DNA from: Novosphingobium kaempferiae
Lineage (GTDB): Bacteria > Pseudomonadota > Alphaproteobacteria > Sphingomonadales > Sphingomonadaceae
Assembly: GCF_021227995.1 (NCBI RefSeq)
Contig: NZ_CP089301.1
Location: 3,782,001 to 3,846,000, forward strand
DNA length: 64,000 nt
Direction: 5' to 3'
Shown: positions 29,707 through 40,919 of the stretch, piece by piece
How positions within the stretch are numbered: the first letter of the stretch is position 1
How the letters are laid out: each line of letters begins with the position of its first letter
Program-made: the position numbers and the translations under genes
Notes under the pieces: generated by a model
The model's database searches: none
What the model saw: only the letters and a program-made list of their open reading frames with translations
Told to the model about the DNA's origin: nothing

Positions 29707-31593
29707 GTGCTCACCCCCCAATGGCTCGACCAGCTCCGGTCCCGCACCACGCTTTCCGCGCTGGTCGGCCGGTCGGTGCGTCTGCAGAAGGCGGGGCGCG
29801 AGCACAGGGCCTGCTGCCCGTTCCACAACGAGAATTCGCCCAGTTTCTACGTCAACGACGAGAAGGGTTTCTACCACTGCTTCGGCTGCGGCGCGCATGG
29901 CGACGCGATCCGGTGGATGACCGATCACCAGGGCCTCGCCTTCATGGATGCGGTCAAGGAACTGGCGGCGGAGGCCGGGATGGACGTCCCTGCCCCCGAC
30001 CCGAAGATGGCTCGCGCGGCGGAAAAGCGCGATTCGCTCCATGATGTCATGGCCGCCGCGCAGGAGTGGTTTGAACGGAACCTAGGCGCACCTGAGGGTG
30101 ACACAGCGCGCGCCTACCTCGCCACACGCGGGTTTGATGCGCATACGGTGCAGCGTTTCGGCTTCGGTTACGCGCCGGAGGGTCGCCAGTCACTCAAGGA
30201 GGCCCTCTCCCGCTTCCCGGAAGCCATGCTGATCGAGGCGGGCCTTCGCATCGCAGTCGAGGAGCGTGATCCCTACGACCGTTTCCGTGGTCGCCTCATG
30301 CTCCCCATCGAGGATGCGCGAGGACGGGTCATCGCGTTCGGCGGGCGCATCCTGACCAAGGGCAAGACCGACGCCCCGAAGTATCTCAATTCCCCCGACA
30401 CGCCCCTCTTCGACAAGGGGCGCACGCTCTACAACCTGCACCGCGCCGCGCCCGCCGCGCGGCAGTCGGGGCGGATCGTGGTGGTCGAGGGGTATATGGA
30501 CGTCATTGCCCTTGCCGCCGCCGGGATCGCCGATGCTGTTGCGCCGCTGGGGACCGCGCTGACCGAGCACCAGATCGAGATGCTCTGGCGCCATGTCGAG
30601 ATGCCGATCCTGTGCTTCGACGGCGACGCGGCGGGCCAGCGTGCCGCGATGCGCGCGATCACCCGTGCCCTGCCGCTGCTGCGCCCTGCCCATTCGCTGC
30701 GAATCGTGCGCCTGCCCGAAGGGCTCGACCCCGACGATCTCATCAAGGCGCGCGGCAGCAAGGCGATGGAGGATATCCTCGCCGACGCCCGCCCGCTGAT
30801 CGAGGTGCTGTGGGAGGTCGAGCGCGACGCCTCTCCCCTCAACACGCCCGAGGACAAGGCGGGGCTCAAGGCCCGCCTCATGGCGCATGTCGAGACGATA
30901 CAGCACCCCGACATCGCCAGCCTCTACCGCCGCGAACTGCAGGACCGCTATTCCGAATTCGCCTTCCCGCGCCGCGAGAATCGCTGGCAGCAAGGTGGAA
31001 ACCAAGGCGCAGGCTCAGGCTTCCAGCCCCGCCAGAACCAGCGCGGCGGCGGCAAGTGGAACGGCAAGCCGACGCCCGCCCCCTCCTCGCCCGAATCGAT
31101 CAGTCGCCTGAACAGCCGATTCGCGCAGGGCGGCAATCGCGACGCGCTTTCAGCCGCGATCATCGCGGGCCTTATTCGCTGGCCCGCCCAGCTTGCCCGC
31201 CATGCCGAGGCTCTGGCGCGCACGCCGGGGCTCGACCCGCGATTCGAGACACTGGTGGACTGCTGCGGCGCTGCCGACGCGCTTGAAACCGACGTTCTCG
31301 CCACCATATTGCGCGACAACGGCCTGGCTCAGCCCATGGCCGCAGAGTACGCGGGCCTGCGATTCGGCTTCCTGATTCCCGAGACGAGCGAGGAACAGGC
31401 GGCAGCCGAACTGGCCCAGGCGATCGACCTTCTGGTGGAGAGACCCGTGCTTGAAGCGGCCCTGGCGAAGGCGACTGCGCGCTTCGAATCGGAACTTTCC
31501 GAGTCGGCGTTTGCGGAACAGCAACGCTTGCTCAAGAGAAAGCTGGAATTCGATAGCCGTCTCAGGCAAATGGCAACCAGACATGTGTCGTGA
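29707..31593 (+). CDS. dnaG: DNA primase
   Basis: DnaG (628 aa), which makes the RNA primers for replication. It has an N-terminal CHC2 zinc finger (CPFHNENSPSFYV...YHCFGCG, about residues 37-63), a TOPRIM catalytic core (VVVEGYMDVIALAAAG near 260, with CFDGDAAGQ) and a C-terminal helicase-binding domain after a Gly/Asn/Gln-rich linker (about 425-455). The start codon is GTG. It is 22 nt after yqeY. Confidence 0.96.
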   Translation: MLTPQWLDQLRSRTTLSALVGRSVRLQKAGREHRACCPFHNENSPSFYVNDEKGFYHCFGCGAHGDAIRWMTDHQGLAFMDAVKELAAEAGMDVPAPDPKMARAAEKRDSLHDVMAAAQEWFERNLGAPEGDTARAYLATRGFDAHTVQRFGFGYAPEGRQSLKEALSRFPEAMLIEAGLRIAVEERDPYDRFRGRLMLPIEDARGRVIAFGGRILTKGKTDAPKYLNSPDTPLFDKGRTLYNLHRAAPAARQSGRIVVVEGYMDVIALAAAGIADAVAPLGTALTEHQIEMLWRHVEMPILCFDGDAAGQRAAMRAITRALPLLRPAHSLRIVRLPEGLDPDDLIKARGSKAMEDILADARPLIEVLWEVERDASPLNTPEDKAGLKARLMAHVETIQHPDIASLYRRELQDRYSEFAFPRRENRWQQGGNQGAGSGFQPRQNQRGGGKWNGKPTPAPSSPESISRLNSRFAQGGNRDALSAAIIAGLIRWPAQLARHAEALARTPGLDPRFETLVDCCGAADALETDVLATILRDNGLAQPMAAEYAGLRFGFLIPETSEEQAAAELAQAIDLLVERPVLEAALAKATARFESELSESAFAEQQRLLKRKLEFDSRLRQMATRHVS

Positions 31594-31609
31594 TTGTATA
31601 ATTATACAA
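31594..31609. promoter_or_regulatory. Perfect AT-rich palindrome before rpoD
   Basis: TTGTATAATTATACAA is a perfect 16-bp palindrome directly after the dnaG stop and 31 bp before the rpoD ATG. It contains TATAAT on both strands, so it may hold the -10 of an rpoD promoter and/or an operator. No good -35 is seen at the right distance. Confidence 0.5.
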
Positions 31610-31640
31610 ACGCAGCGATGCACGGGATAACGGCGGACGA

Positions 31641-33671
<2,031 letters not shown>

Positions 33672-33691
33672 GCGGGTTCAGCAGCTAAAGG

Positions 33692-33719
33692 AAAAGCCTC
33701 GCTTCGGCGGGGCTTTTTT
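33692..33719 (+). terminator. Intrinsic terminator of rpoD
   Basis: An 11-bp stem with one G-T pair, TTCG loop and six T residues, 20 nt after the rpoD stop. It also lies just past the 3' end of the convergent small lipoprotein gene. Confidence 0.92.
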
Positions 33720-33723
33720 GTGC

Positions 33724-33966
33724 CTAGCGTCCGCAGGGCCGCTGTTCGATGACGTTGTAGCCCTTGGCCTGCGCCATGCAGGCATTGCTGAAGGTCTGCC
33801 GCTTGCCACGCTTCACCGCGCAGACCGGCGCATACTCCCGGGTACACATCGCGGGCTTTTCCGGCCTCGGTCGGTGCGGACGATCCGGTCCGGGCATCGT
33901 CTCGAGGCATCCGGCAAGAACGAGTACGCCGGCCAGACCCAGCGTCGGCAGGACAAAACGCTTCAT
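33724..33966 (-). CDS. Kazal-type protease-inhibitor-like lipoprotein
   Basis: An 80-residue lipoprotein. The signal MKRFVLPTLGLAGVLVLAGC has an LAGC lipobox with Cys20. A Pro/Arg-rich linker follows, then a compact domain with four further cysteines: CTREYAPVC, then TFSNACMAQAKGY and a final RPC. This matches the Kazal core (C-x6-P-x-C ... T-F/Y-x-N-x-C). Kazal domains inhibit serine proteases; bacterial lipoprotein forms are little studied. ATG 33966 has GAGAGGAG just upstream and is preferred over an upstream in-frame start at 34035. Confidence 0.75.
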   Translation of the reverse strand: MKRFVLPTLGLAGVLVLAGCLETMPGPDRPHRPRPEKPAMCTREYAPVCAVKRGKRQTFSNACMAQAKGYNVIEQRPCGR

Positions 33967-34124
33967 GGCTTCTCCTCTCTCGGTCCAATCTACGTAGAAC
34001 CACCTGATCGTGCTCCTGCGAAATGGCAGTTGCAAGGCTTGCCACCCACAAGACTCGCAATGCGACGATCACGAGACTAAGGGAGCGCCAAACGAATCCC
34101 TCGCAGGAAGGAAGCACGCTCTCC

Positions 34125-34562
34125 ATGCGTATCGCGATCGCATCCGATCACGCCGCCGTCGACCTCAAGGCGACCTTGCGCGAATACCTCATCGAAGCCG
34201 GCCACGAAGTCGCGGACCTCGGTCCCGAGACCGCCGACCGCGTCGATTACCCCGATTACGGCTACAAGCTGGCCTCGGTCGTCGCCGACGGCACGGTGCA
34301 GTTCGGCGTCGCCCTGTGCGGCTCGGGCATCGGCATCTCGATCGCGGTCAACCGTGACCCAGCGTGCCGCTGCGCGCTCGTCTCGGAGCCGCTCTCGGCA
34401 GCGCTCGCGCGTGAGCACAACAACGCCAACGTCATCGCCATGGGCGCGCGCCTGACCGGCGAGGACATGGCCAAGGCCTGTCTCGACGCTTTCCTCTCCA
34501 CCGATTTCGGCGGCGGCCGCCATGCTGGCCGCGTCGAGAAGCTCTCCAATCCGTCCTGCTGA
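34125..34562 (+). CDS. rpiB: Ribose 5-phosphate isomerase B
   Basis: A RpiB/LacAB-type isomerase (145 aa) interconverting ribulose 5-phosphate and ribose 5-phosphate. It has the N-terminal [13 protein letters not shown], the active-site Cys in [13 protein letters not shown] and the [22 protein letters not shown] segment. ATG 34125 follows AGGAAGGAAG. It is 14 nt upstream of glyA, the order rpiB-glyA-nrdR being common in alphaproteobacteria. Confidence 0.95.
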   Translation: MRIAIASDHAAVDLKATLREYLIEAGHEVADLGPETADRVDYPDYGYKLASVVADGTVQFGVALCGSGIGISIAVNRDPACRCALVSEPLSAALAREHNNANVIAMGARLTGEDMAKACLDAFLSTDFGGGRHAGRVEKLSNPSC

Positions 34563-34576
34563 AGGAGCACAGAACC

Positions 34577-35875
34577 ATGACCGTAGAAACCGCCATCCGT
34601 TCGCCCGGCTTCTTCACCGACTCGGTCGCGACCAGTGATCCCGACGTCGCAAAGGCCATCGGCAAGGAACTCAAGCGCGAGCGCAAGCAGATCGAGCTGA
34701 TCGCCTCGGAGAACATCGTCTCCAAGGCCGTGCTCGAAGCGCAGGGCTCGGTGCTGACCAACAAGTATGCCGAGGGCTATCCCGGCAAGCGCTACTACCA
34801 GGGCTGCGAGCCTTCGGATGAGGTCGAGACCCTCGCCATCGAGCGCGCCAAGAAGCTGTTCGACTGCGGCTTCGCCAACGTCCAGCCCCACTCGGGCGCG
34901 CAGGCCAACGGTGCGGTGCTGCTCGCGACCGTGAAGCCCGGCGACACCATCCTCGGCATGAGCCTCGACGCCGGTGGCCACCTTACCCACGGCGCCCGCG
35001 CGGCACTGTCGGGCAAGTGGTTCAACGCCGTGCAGTACGGGGTGACCAAGGACACCCACCTGATCGACTACGATGAGGTCCAGGCCCTCGCCACCGAGCA
35101 CCAGCCCAAGCTCATCATCGCGGGCGGCTCCGCCTATCCGCGCGTGATCGACTTCAAGCGCATGCGCGAGATCGCCGATTCGGTCGGCGCGCTGCTGCAC
35201 GTCGACATGGCGCACTTCGCGGGCCTCGTCGCGACCGGCCTGCACCCCTCGCCGTTCCCGCACGCGCACATCGCCACCACCACCACGCACAAGACCCTGC
35301 GCGGTCCGCGCGGCGGCATGATCCTCACCAATGACGAGGCTCTGGCGAAGAAGCTGAACTCGGCGGTGTTCCCCGGCCTGCAGGGCGGCCCGCTGATGCA
35401 CGTCGTCGCCGCCAAGGCGGTCGCCTTCGGTGAAGCGCTGCGCCCCGAGTTCAAGGACTACTGCGCCCGCGTGATCGAGAACGCACAGGTTCTGGCCGAC
35501 ACGCTCAAGGCGCGCGGCGCCGCGATCGTCTCGGGTGGCACCGACACGCACCTCGCCCTCATCGACCTCTCGCCGCTCGGCGTGACCGGCAAGGACGCCG
35601 ACGAGGCGCTGGAGCGTGCGGGCATCACCTGCAACAAGAACGGCATCCCGTTCGACCCGCTGCCGCCGATGAAGACCAGCGGCATCCGCGTCGGTTCGCC
35701 CGTCGGCACCACCCGCGGCTTCGGTCCGGAAGAGTTCCGCGAGATCGGCAACATGGTCGCCGACGTGCTCGACGGTCTTGCCAAGAACGGCGAACAGGGC
35801 GACGCTCAGGTGGAGCAGAACGTCCGCGAGCGCGTTGAAGCGCTGTGTGATCGTTTCCCCATCTACGAGGACTGA
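34577..35875 (+). CDS. glyA: Serine hydroxymethyltransferase
   Basis: A full-length SHMT (432 aa), a PLP enzyme converting serine and tetrahydrofolate to glycine and methylene-tetrahydrofolate. The PLP lysine is Lys239 in [26 protein letters not shown] and [12 protein letters not shown] are also typical. It is co-transcribed with rpiB and probably with the small membrane protein gene and nrdR. Confidence 0.97.
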   Translation: MTVETAIRSPGFFTDSVATSDPDVAKAIGKELKRERKQIELIASENIVSKAVLEAQGSVLTNKYAEGYPGKRYYQGCEPSDEVETLAIERAKKLFDCGFANVQPHSGAQANGAVLLATVKPGDTILGMSLDAGGHLTHGARAALSGKWFNAVQYGVTKDTHLIDYDEVQALATEHQPKLIIAGGSAYPRVIDFKRMREIADSVGALLHVDMAHFAGLVATGLHPSPFPHAHIATTTTHKTLRGPRGGMILTNDEALAKKLNSAVFPGLQGGPLMHVVAAKAVAFGEALRPEFKDYCARVIENAQVLADTLKARGAAIVSGGTDTHLALIDLSPLGVTGKDADEALERAGITCNKNGIPFDPLPPMKTSGIRVGSPVGTTRGFGPEEFREIGNMVADVLDGLAKNGEQGDAQVEQNVRERVEALCDRFPIYED

Positions 35876-35879
35876 GCTT

Positions 35880-36104
35880 ATGACCGACCCGCAGCGCCCC
35901 CAGAATGGCCACTTCGTCAACGACGCGCGCCAGGAACTTGCCGGAATGTTGCAGGATGGGCTTTCCCATCCCTCGACCAAGCCGGTGCTGATCTGGGGCG
36001 CTGCGGGCGCGGTCGCAGGCGCTTTCCTGCCTTTCGTCTCCATCGGCCTCGGGCTGGCGGCAGGCGCGGGCTACAAGTTCTACAAGCGCGTCCGTCCGGA
36101 CTGA
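35880..36104 (+). CDS. Small membrane protein in the glyA-nrdR interval
   Basis: A 74-residue protein with a hydrophilic N-terminus and one or two short hydrophobic segments (PVLIWGAAGAVAGAFLPFVSIGLGLAAGAGYKFYKRV). The start is 4 nt after the glyA stop, so expression is probably coupled. No family is recognised. Position and good codon use argue it is real. Confidence 0.65.
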   Translation: MTDPQRPQNGHFVNDARQELAGMLQDGLSHPSTKPVLIWGAAGAVAGAFLPFVSIGLGLAAGAGYKFYKRVRPD

Positions 36105-36144
36105 GCTTCAGGGTTTACCTGAGATATTGAAAGTAACTGATTGA

Positions 36145-36621
36145 ATGCGCTGTCCTTTCTGCGCTCACGATGATTCCCAGGTCAAGGACAGCCGCCCGAC
36201 CGAGGATGCCACCGCGATCCGCCGTCGCCGCCAGTGTTCGAGCTGCGGTGCGCGCTTCACGACCTTCGAGCGCGTGCAGCTGCGCGAGATCGTGGTGGTC
36301 AAGAGCAACGACGCCGAGGGCCATGAGCGGCGCGAACCGTTCGACCGGGGCAAGATCGAGCAATCGGTCACCCTCGCCTGCCGCAAGCGCGGCATCGATC
36401 GCGAGAAGATCGAGCGGCTCGTCTCCGGTGTCCAGCGTCAGGTCGAGACCATCGGCGAGACCGAAGTGCCCTCCCGCGTCATCGGCGAACTCGTGATGGA
36501 CGGGCTGCGTCAGCTCGACTCGGTCGCCTACATCCGCTTCGCCAGCGTCTACCGCGCCTTCAACGAGGCGAAGGATTTCGAAGAATTTGCAGGGACCGTG
36601 CGCGATGTCGGCGTCAATTGA
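36145..36621 (+). CDS. nrdR: Transcriptional repressor NrdR
   Basis: A 158-residue NrdR. The N-terminal zinc ribbon has CPFC near residues 3-6 and [13 protein letters not shown] near 31-43. An ATP-cone domain follows (from [19 protein letters not shown]). It senses (d)ATP and represses ribonucleotide reductase operons. The nrd genes are not in the window. Confidence 0.96.
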   Translation: MRCPFCAHDDSQVKDSRPTEDATAIRRRRQCSSCGARFTTFERVQLREIVVVKSNDAEGHERREPFDRGKIEQSVTLACRKRGIDREKIERLVSGVQRQVETIGETEVPSRVIGELVMDGLRQLDSVAYIRFASVYRAFNEAKDFEEFAGTVRDVGVN

Positions 36622-37345
36622 AGTGAAGCAGCCGGTTATCGTGCTGGTCCGCCCGCAACTGGGAGAGAATATCGGCAAAGCCGCGCGCGCGATGCTCAAC
36701 TTCGGGCTGACCGAGATGCGGCTCGTCTCCCCGCGCGACGGCTGGCCCAATCCTTCGGCAGGCCCCGCGGCAGCGGGCGCCGACGAGGTGCTGGAAAAGG
36801 CCGAAGTGTTCGAAACGCTGGCCGAGGCGGTGCATGACTGCACCAACGTCTACGCCACCACCGTGCGCAAGCGCGGCGTCACCAAGCCGGTGGTCACGCC
36901 TGAGGAAGCCGCGCGCGAGGTCTATGCCGCGACGGGCCGCTCGGCCTACGTGTTCGGTCCCGAGCGCTCGGGGCTGGAGACCGACGACGTGGCGCTCGCC
37001 CGCGCGATTCTGACGGTGCCGATCAACCCCGCCTTCGCCTCGCTCAATCTGGCGCAGGCGGTGATCCTGTGCGCCTACGAATGGTCGAAGGGCGCAGCAC
37101 TGGCGCAGCCGACGGTCGAAGAACTGCTCCCCCCTGCCCCGCAGGAAGAACTGGAGGGCATGATCAGCCAGTTCGAGCGCGTGCTGGAGACGACCAACTA
37201 CTTCTTCCCGGAAAGCCGTGCCGCCGCGACCCGGCGCACTTTGCGCAACATGCTGACCAAGCCGGGCTGGAACAGTCTTGAGGTTCGCACGATGCGCGGC
37301 GTTCTGAGCGCACTGGGCGGCAATCGGCGGCCGCGCGAGCAATAG
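36605..37345 (+). CDS. RNA 2'-O-methyltransferase of the TrmJ/SpoU family
   Basis: A 246-residue SPOUT methyltransferase. It has the knotted-fold motifs [19 protein letters not shown] (residues 17-35), [14 protein letters not shown] and [14 protein letters not shown], plus a C-terminal extension as in TrmJ. TrmJ methylates the ribose at tRNA position 32; a closely related target is possible. ATG 36605 overlaps the end of nrdR by 17 nt, indicating co-transcription. Confidence 0.85.
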   Translation: MSASIEVKQPVIVLVRPQLGENIGKAARAMLNFGLTEMRLVSPRDGWPNPSAGPAAAGADEVLEKAEVFETLAEAVHDCTNVYATTVRKRGVTKPVVTPEEAAREVYAATGRSAYVFGPERSGLETDDVALARAILTVPINPAFASLNLAQAVILCAYEWSKGAALAQPTVEELLPPAPQEELEGMISQFERVLETTNYFFPESRAAATRRTLRNMLTKPGWNSLEVRTMRGVLSALGGNRRPREQ

Positions 37346-37445
37346 TCAGCCAACAATTTCCAACAAATTGCGGATTTTTTCCACTCGACCCCCAGAACCT
37401 GCACCGATACGCTGCAATGCAACAGACTTATTGGGGTACAATCAG

Positions 37446-37736
37446 ATGTTTCGTCGACTGACTCTTGTTTCCGTGATCGCTGCCGCCACCGCGCTTGCCA
37501 CTCCCGCGCTGGCTGATGTCAGCGCGCCTTCGGCTCCAAGCGAAAAGAACGCTGCGGCACCTGCCGATCCGAACAAGCGGGTTTGTCGTTCGATCAAGAA
37601 CGTTGGTTCCTACATTCCGCAGCGCGAATGCCATACGGTCGCCGAATGGCAGAAGATTCGGGAAGCAACGACCAACGTCTCGGAAAAGGTGATCGACAAG
37701 CTGCGCAATACACGCACGCTCAAGGGTGATCTGTAA
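37446..37736 (+). CDS. Small secreted protein with two cysteines
   Basis: A 96-residue protein. The signal peptide is MFRRLTLVSVIAAATALATPALA, with cleavage near residue 23. The linker is Ala/Pro/Ser-rich. A conserved-looking core follows, RVCRSIKNVGSYIPQRECHTVAEWQKIRE, whose two Cys could form one disulfide. This resembles small hypothetical periplasmic proteins frequent in sphingomonads. Function unknown. Confidence 0.7.
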   Translation: MFRRLTLVSVIAAATALATPALADVSAPSAPSEKNAAAPADPNKRVCRSIKNVGSYIPQRECHTVAEWQKIREATTNVSEKVIDKLRNTRTLKGDL

Positions 37737-37777
37737 GCTCTCGCCGCGCCAGAACTTGACGGGCGACAATCCAGAAA

Positions 37778-37806
37778 CTTGACATTCCGCGCCAAGCCCG
37801 TAAGGG
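37778..37806 (+). promoter_or_regulatory. Possible rpsD promoter
   Basis: CTTGAC (37778-37783) and TAAGGG (37801-37806) are 17 bp apart. A second AACTTGAC lies 23 bp upstream at 37753-37760. The -10 is weak. Confidence 0.35.
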
Positions 37807-37919
37807 CCACCCCTTCACGTGGCACCTGTCCTCATCGGCAGGTCGTCCATTCGGCCCCGCACTCCCGGTGAAGCGGCGGCCGCGTCCGGCACGATAGGTC
37901 GGATGGTGCGCCCCGGGAG
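37806..37919 (+). promoter_or_regulatory. Structured 5' leader of rpsD
   Basis: Three consecutive hairpins can form. GCCAC/GTGGC is at 37806-37823, ACCTG/CAGGT at 37824-37843, and CTCCCGG/CCGGGAG at 37862-37919, the last enclosing an inner TCCG/CGGA. It lies 57 nt before the rpsD start in a 239-nt gap. S4 is an autoregulator in other bacteria, so a leader site for S4 is possible; this is inferred from pairing only. Confidence 0.4.
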
Positions 37920-37975
37920 AACCAAGGATCGCATCGCCACGGTGGCGGAGCGACAAGCAGATTGAAGGACGACTT

Positions 37976-38590
37976 ATGTCGAAGCGCCAGAGCGCCAAGT
38001 ACAAACTCGACCGCCGCATGGGCGAGAACATCTGGGGTCGCCCCAAGAGCTCGGTCAACCGCCGCAGCTACGGCCCCGGCCAGCACGGCCAGCGCCGCAA
38101 GGGCAAGCTGTCGGACTACGGCATCCAGCTGCGCGCCAAGCAGAAGCTCAAGGGCTACTACGGCGACGTGACCGAGAAGCAGTTCAAGCGCACCTACCAG
38201 GAAGCGTCGTCGATGAAGGGCGACACCAGCCAGAACCTGATCGGTCTGCTGGAGCAGCGCCTGGACATGGTCGTGTACCGCGCCAAGTTCGCGCCGACCA
38301 TCTTCTCGGCTCGCCAGATCGTTTCGCACGGCCACATCCGCGTCAACGGCGTGAAGTGCAACATCGCTTCGCGTCGCGTGAAGGTCGGTGACATCATCAC
38401 CCTCGGCAACAAGGCCAAGGAAATGGCTCTCGTCCTCGAGGCGCAGAACCTGCCCGAGCGCGAAGTGCCCGACTACGTCGCACAGGACGGCACCGACAAG
38501 GTGACCTTCGTCCGCGTCCCGACGCTCGACGAAGTGCCGTATCCGGTGAAGATGGAGCCGAACCTGGTCGTCGAGTTCTACTCGCGCTGA
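37976..38590 (+). CDS. rpsD: 30S ribosomal protein S4
   Basis: A full-length S4 (204 aa), a primary 16S rRNA binder. The N-terminal region [18 protein letters not shown] is followed by an S4 RNA-binding domain (about residues 93-155: [35 protein letters not shown]). It is monocistronic, with an unusually long structured leader and a strong terminator. Confidence 0.98.
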   Translation: MSKRQSAKYKLDRRMGENIWGRPKSSVNRRSYGPGQHGQRRKGKLSDYGIQLRAKQKLKGYYGDVTEKQFKRTYQEASSMKGDTSQNLIGLLEQRLDMVVYRAKFAPTIFSARQIVSHGHIRVNGVKCNIASRRVKVGDIITLGNKAKEMALVLEAQNLPEREVPDYVAQDGTDKVTFVRVPTLDEVPYPVKMEPNLVVEFYSR

Positions 38591-38616
38591 TCCGGCTTTT
38601 TCGGGCTTCCGAAAAA

Positions 38617-38649
38617 CGAAAGGGCGGTCCTTCGGGGCCGCCCTTTTCG
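38617..38649 (+). terminator. Intrinsic terminator of rpsD
   Basis: A 14-bp stem (CGAAAGGGCGG.. with ..CCGCCCTTTTCG), TTCG loop and T-tract inside the right arm, 26 nt after the rpsD stop. Confidence 0.88.
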
Positions 38650-38744
38650 CATGTGTATCGAACTGTCCAAACGACACGAAAAATTACACGTTTCACGGCA
38701 CTTGTAAGGGAACTGCCGTGGGAATCGGGCATTAGCCCAGCATC

Positions 38745-38939
38745 ATGACTCGCTACCGTTTCGTAACGCCCCACCGCACCGGCAAGTGGTACAAGGATCT
38801 CAGGACAGCACAGCGCCATGCGTGCGAGATCGGCGCCGGATTTCTCGATGAAATGACCGGCCGCTTCGTCGCCTATGTAGAGACGATGCTCGAGGTGATG
38901 CATGGCGAGGAAGAGGCGGACACCCCGCTCCCCGCCTAA
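38745..38939 (+). CDS. Small hypothetical protein
   Basis: A 64-residue basic-then-acidic protein (MTRYRFVTPHRTGKWYKDL ... FVAYVETMLEVMHGEEE). Coding character is good, but there is no clear ribosome binding site. It ends 4 nt into the convergent pentapeptide-repeat gene. Small proteins of this type recur in sphingomonad genomes without assigned function. Confidence 0.5.
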   Translation: MTRYRFVTPHRTGKWYKDLRTAQRHACEIGAGFLDEMTGRFVAYVETMLEVMHGEEEADTPLPA

Positions 38940-39625
38940 CGCACGCTGATGCCGAGTTCGCTCAGGAGTTGTCCGGCCTGAGCACGGGAGATGATCGCTC
39001 CCCGGAACAGGGCCGCATCGACCAGCCGAAGACCGCCAAGATCGGCGCCGCGAAGATCGGCACCATCGAACCGCGTGCCCGACAGGTCCGCATCGCGCAG
39101 GCTGCAGTCATGGAACGCCGCCTGCCGGAAATCGCATTTGGCGAGATCGGCCTGAGAGAAATCGACCTGCCGGAATTCCGCCCGCCTGAACGCATGGCCC
39201 GGTAGCCGGGCGTTCACCAGCAGGGTCTCTTCCAGCACCACATCGAGCATGGCGGCATCGGAGAAATCCCCGCCCGTCAGCTTGCATCGGGTGATGCGGG
39301 CCGAAGCCAGCGTCGCCCGCCTGAACGAAGCGTTGTTGAAGTCGCTCGCATTGAACGTCGCGGCGGACAGGTCGCAGTTCGTGAAATCGACGAATGCGCC
39401 CCGGCAGGACTTCCATGTCGTGCCGTCCAGCTTGGCACCGCCGAAGTCGGCTCGGCGCAAGGTGCAGCTTTCGAAAGCCCAGCCCCACAGATCGACGCCC
39501 GCGAGATCGGCTTCCTCCAGATCGCAGCCGATGAGGCGCTGTGCGCTGCCGGACAGTGCCTCGATCTCGCTGCGGGTCAATGTCCGGTCGCGAATCGCTC
39601 CATCCGTGGCCGACGCAGCCGTCAC
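38936..39625 (-). CDS. Pentapeptide-repeat protein
   Basis: The whole length (229 aa) follows the A(D/N)LXX repeat register: [52 protein letters not shown]. It should form a right-handed quadrilateral beta-helix. Relatives include McbG/Qnr proteins that protect DNA gyrase, but many have no known role. The GTG start overlaps the tgt stop (GTGA), so it is probably co-expressed with tgt. Confidence 0.85.
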   Translation of the reverse strand: MTAASATDGAIRDRTLTRSEIEALSGSAQRLIGCDLEEADLAGVDLWGWAFESCTLRRADFGGAKLDGTTWKSCRGAFVDFTNCDLSAATFNASDFNNASFRRATLASARITRCKLTGGDFSDAAMLDVVLEETLLVNARLPGHAFRRAEFRQVDFSQADLAKCDFRQAAFHDCSLRDADLSGTRFDGADLRGADLGGLRLVDAALFRGAIISRAQAGQLLSELGISVR

Positions 39626-40749
39626 TTGTGCAGATAGTCCCGCCGGAAGTCGCTCGCGAAGGCGGCGAAGCGCTGCCCGGCGATGGCGTCGCGCATGCCC
39701 TGCATGAGCTGCTGGTAGAACGAGAGGTTGTGCTCGGTCAGCAGCATCGCGCCGAGCATCTCGCCCGCCTTGATGAGGTGGTGGATATAGGCGCGGCTGT
39801 AGGTGCCGCAGGTCGGGCAGGAGCAGCGCTCGTCGATCGGGCCGGTGTCCTCGGCATGGCGGGCGTTGCGCATGTTGAGCGGGCCGTTCCAGGTGAAGGC
39901 CTGCCCGTTACGGCCCGAGCGCGTCGGCAGCACGCAGTCGAACATGTCGACCCCGCGCTCCACCGCGCCGACGAGATCGTCGGGCTTGCCGACGCCCATG
40001 AGATAGCGCGGACGGTCGGCGGGCAACTGGCCGGGCGCGAATTCGAGCGTGGCGAACATCGCCTCCTGCCCCTCGCCCACGGCAAGGCCGCCGATGGCGT
40101 AGCCATCGAAGCCGATCTCGGTCAGCGCGTCGGCGCTGGTCTTGCGCAGCCCTTCGTCGAGAGCACCCTGCTGGATGCCGAACAGCGCCGAGCTTTCCGC
40201 ATGTTCGCCGCCCGCGTCGAAGGCGTCGCGGCTGCGCTTCGCCCAGCGCATCGACATTTCCATGGACCGCGCGATGACGTCGCGCGGCTGGTCGATCTTG
40301 GGGCACTCGTCGAAGCACATCACGATGTCGGAGCCGAGCAGGCGCTGGATCTCCATCGAGCGCTCGGGGCTGAGCATGTGACGCGAGCCGTCGATATGGC
40401 TGGCGAAGGTCACGCCCTGCTCGGTGATCTTGCGCAGGTCCGACAGGCTCATGACCTGATAGCCGCCGCTGTCGGTCAGGATCGGGCGGTCCCAGTTCAT
40501 GAACTTGTGCAGCCCGCCGAGCCGCGCCACGCGCTCCGCACCGGGGCGGAGCATGAGATGATAGGTGTTGCCGAGCAGGATGTCGGCGCCGGTCTTGCGC
40601 ACGTCCTGCGGCTTCATCGCCTTGACGGTGGCGGCGGTGCCCACCGGCATGAAGGCGGGCGTGCGGATCTCGCCGCGACGCATCTGGATGACGCCGGTGC
40701 GGGCCTTGCCGTCGGTGGCGTGGATGGAAAACTGGAAACGGGGCTTCAT
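39622..40749 (-). CDS. tgt: tRNA-guanine transglycosylase
   Basis: A full-length bacterial Tgt (375 aa), exchanging preQ1 for guanine at tRNA position 34 in queuosine synthesis. Substrate and catalytic segments are [20 protein letters not shown] and [15 protein letters not shown] precedes the zinc site CSCPTC...H at the C-terminus. queA lies about 3.5 kb away on the same strand, separated by unrelated genes. Confidence 0.96.
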   Translation of the reverse strand: MKPRFQFSIHATDGKARTGVIQMRRGEIRTPAFMPVGTAATVKAMKPQDVRKTGADILLGNTYHLMLRPGAERVARLGGLHKFMNWDRPILTDSGGYQVMSLSDLRKITEQGVTFASHIDGSRHMLSPERSMEIQRLLGSDIVMCFDECPKIDQPRDVIARSMEMSMRWAKRSRDAFDAGGEHAESSALFGIQQGALDEGLRKTSADALTEIGFDGYAIGGLAVGEGQEAMFATLEFAPGQLPADRPRYLMGVGKPDDLVGAVERGVDMFDCVLPTRSGRNGQAFTWNGPLNMRNARHAEDTGPIDERCSCPTCGTYSRAYIHHLIKAGEMLGAMLLTEHNLSFYQQLMQGMRDAIAGQRFAAFASDFRRDYLHK

Positions 40750-40825
40750 GCGCCGCCCACTAGAGCATTTTGCAGCCGAGTGGAAATATCCGGCCGTTGG
40801 AAAATGCGACCCTCATGACCCGTGT

Positions 40826-40901
40826 CGTCATTGCGAGCGTAGCGAAGCAATCCAGTGCGGTTTACGCGGCTCTGGATTGCTTCGCTACGCTCGCAATGAC
40901 G
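40826..40901. repeat. Dispersed palindromic repeat, family A (copy 1)
   Basis: Perfect 30-bp inverted repeats (40826-40855 and 40872-40901) around a 16-nt spacer, beginning CGTCATTGCGAG. A second copy, with matching changes in both arms, is at 45489-45562. It lies between tgt and the DUF481 gene. Confidence 0.92.
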
Positions 40902-40919
40902 AAGGTCGAGAGCGCAGGA

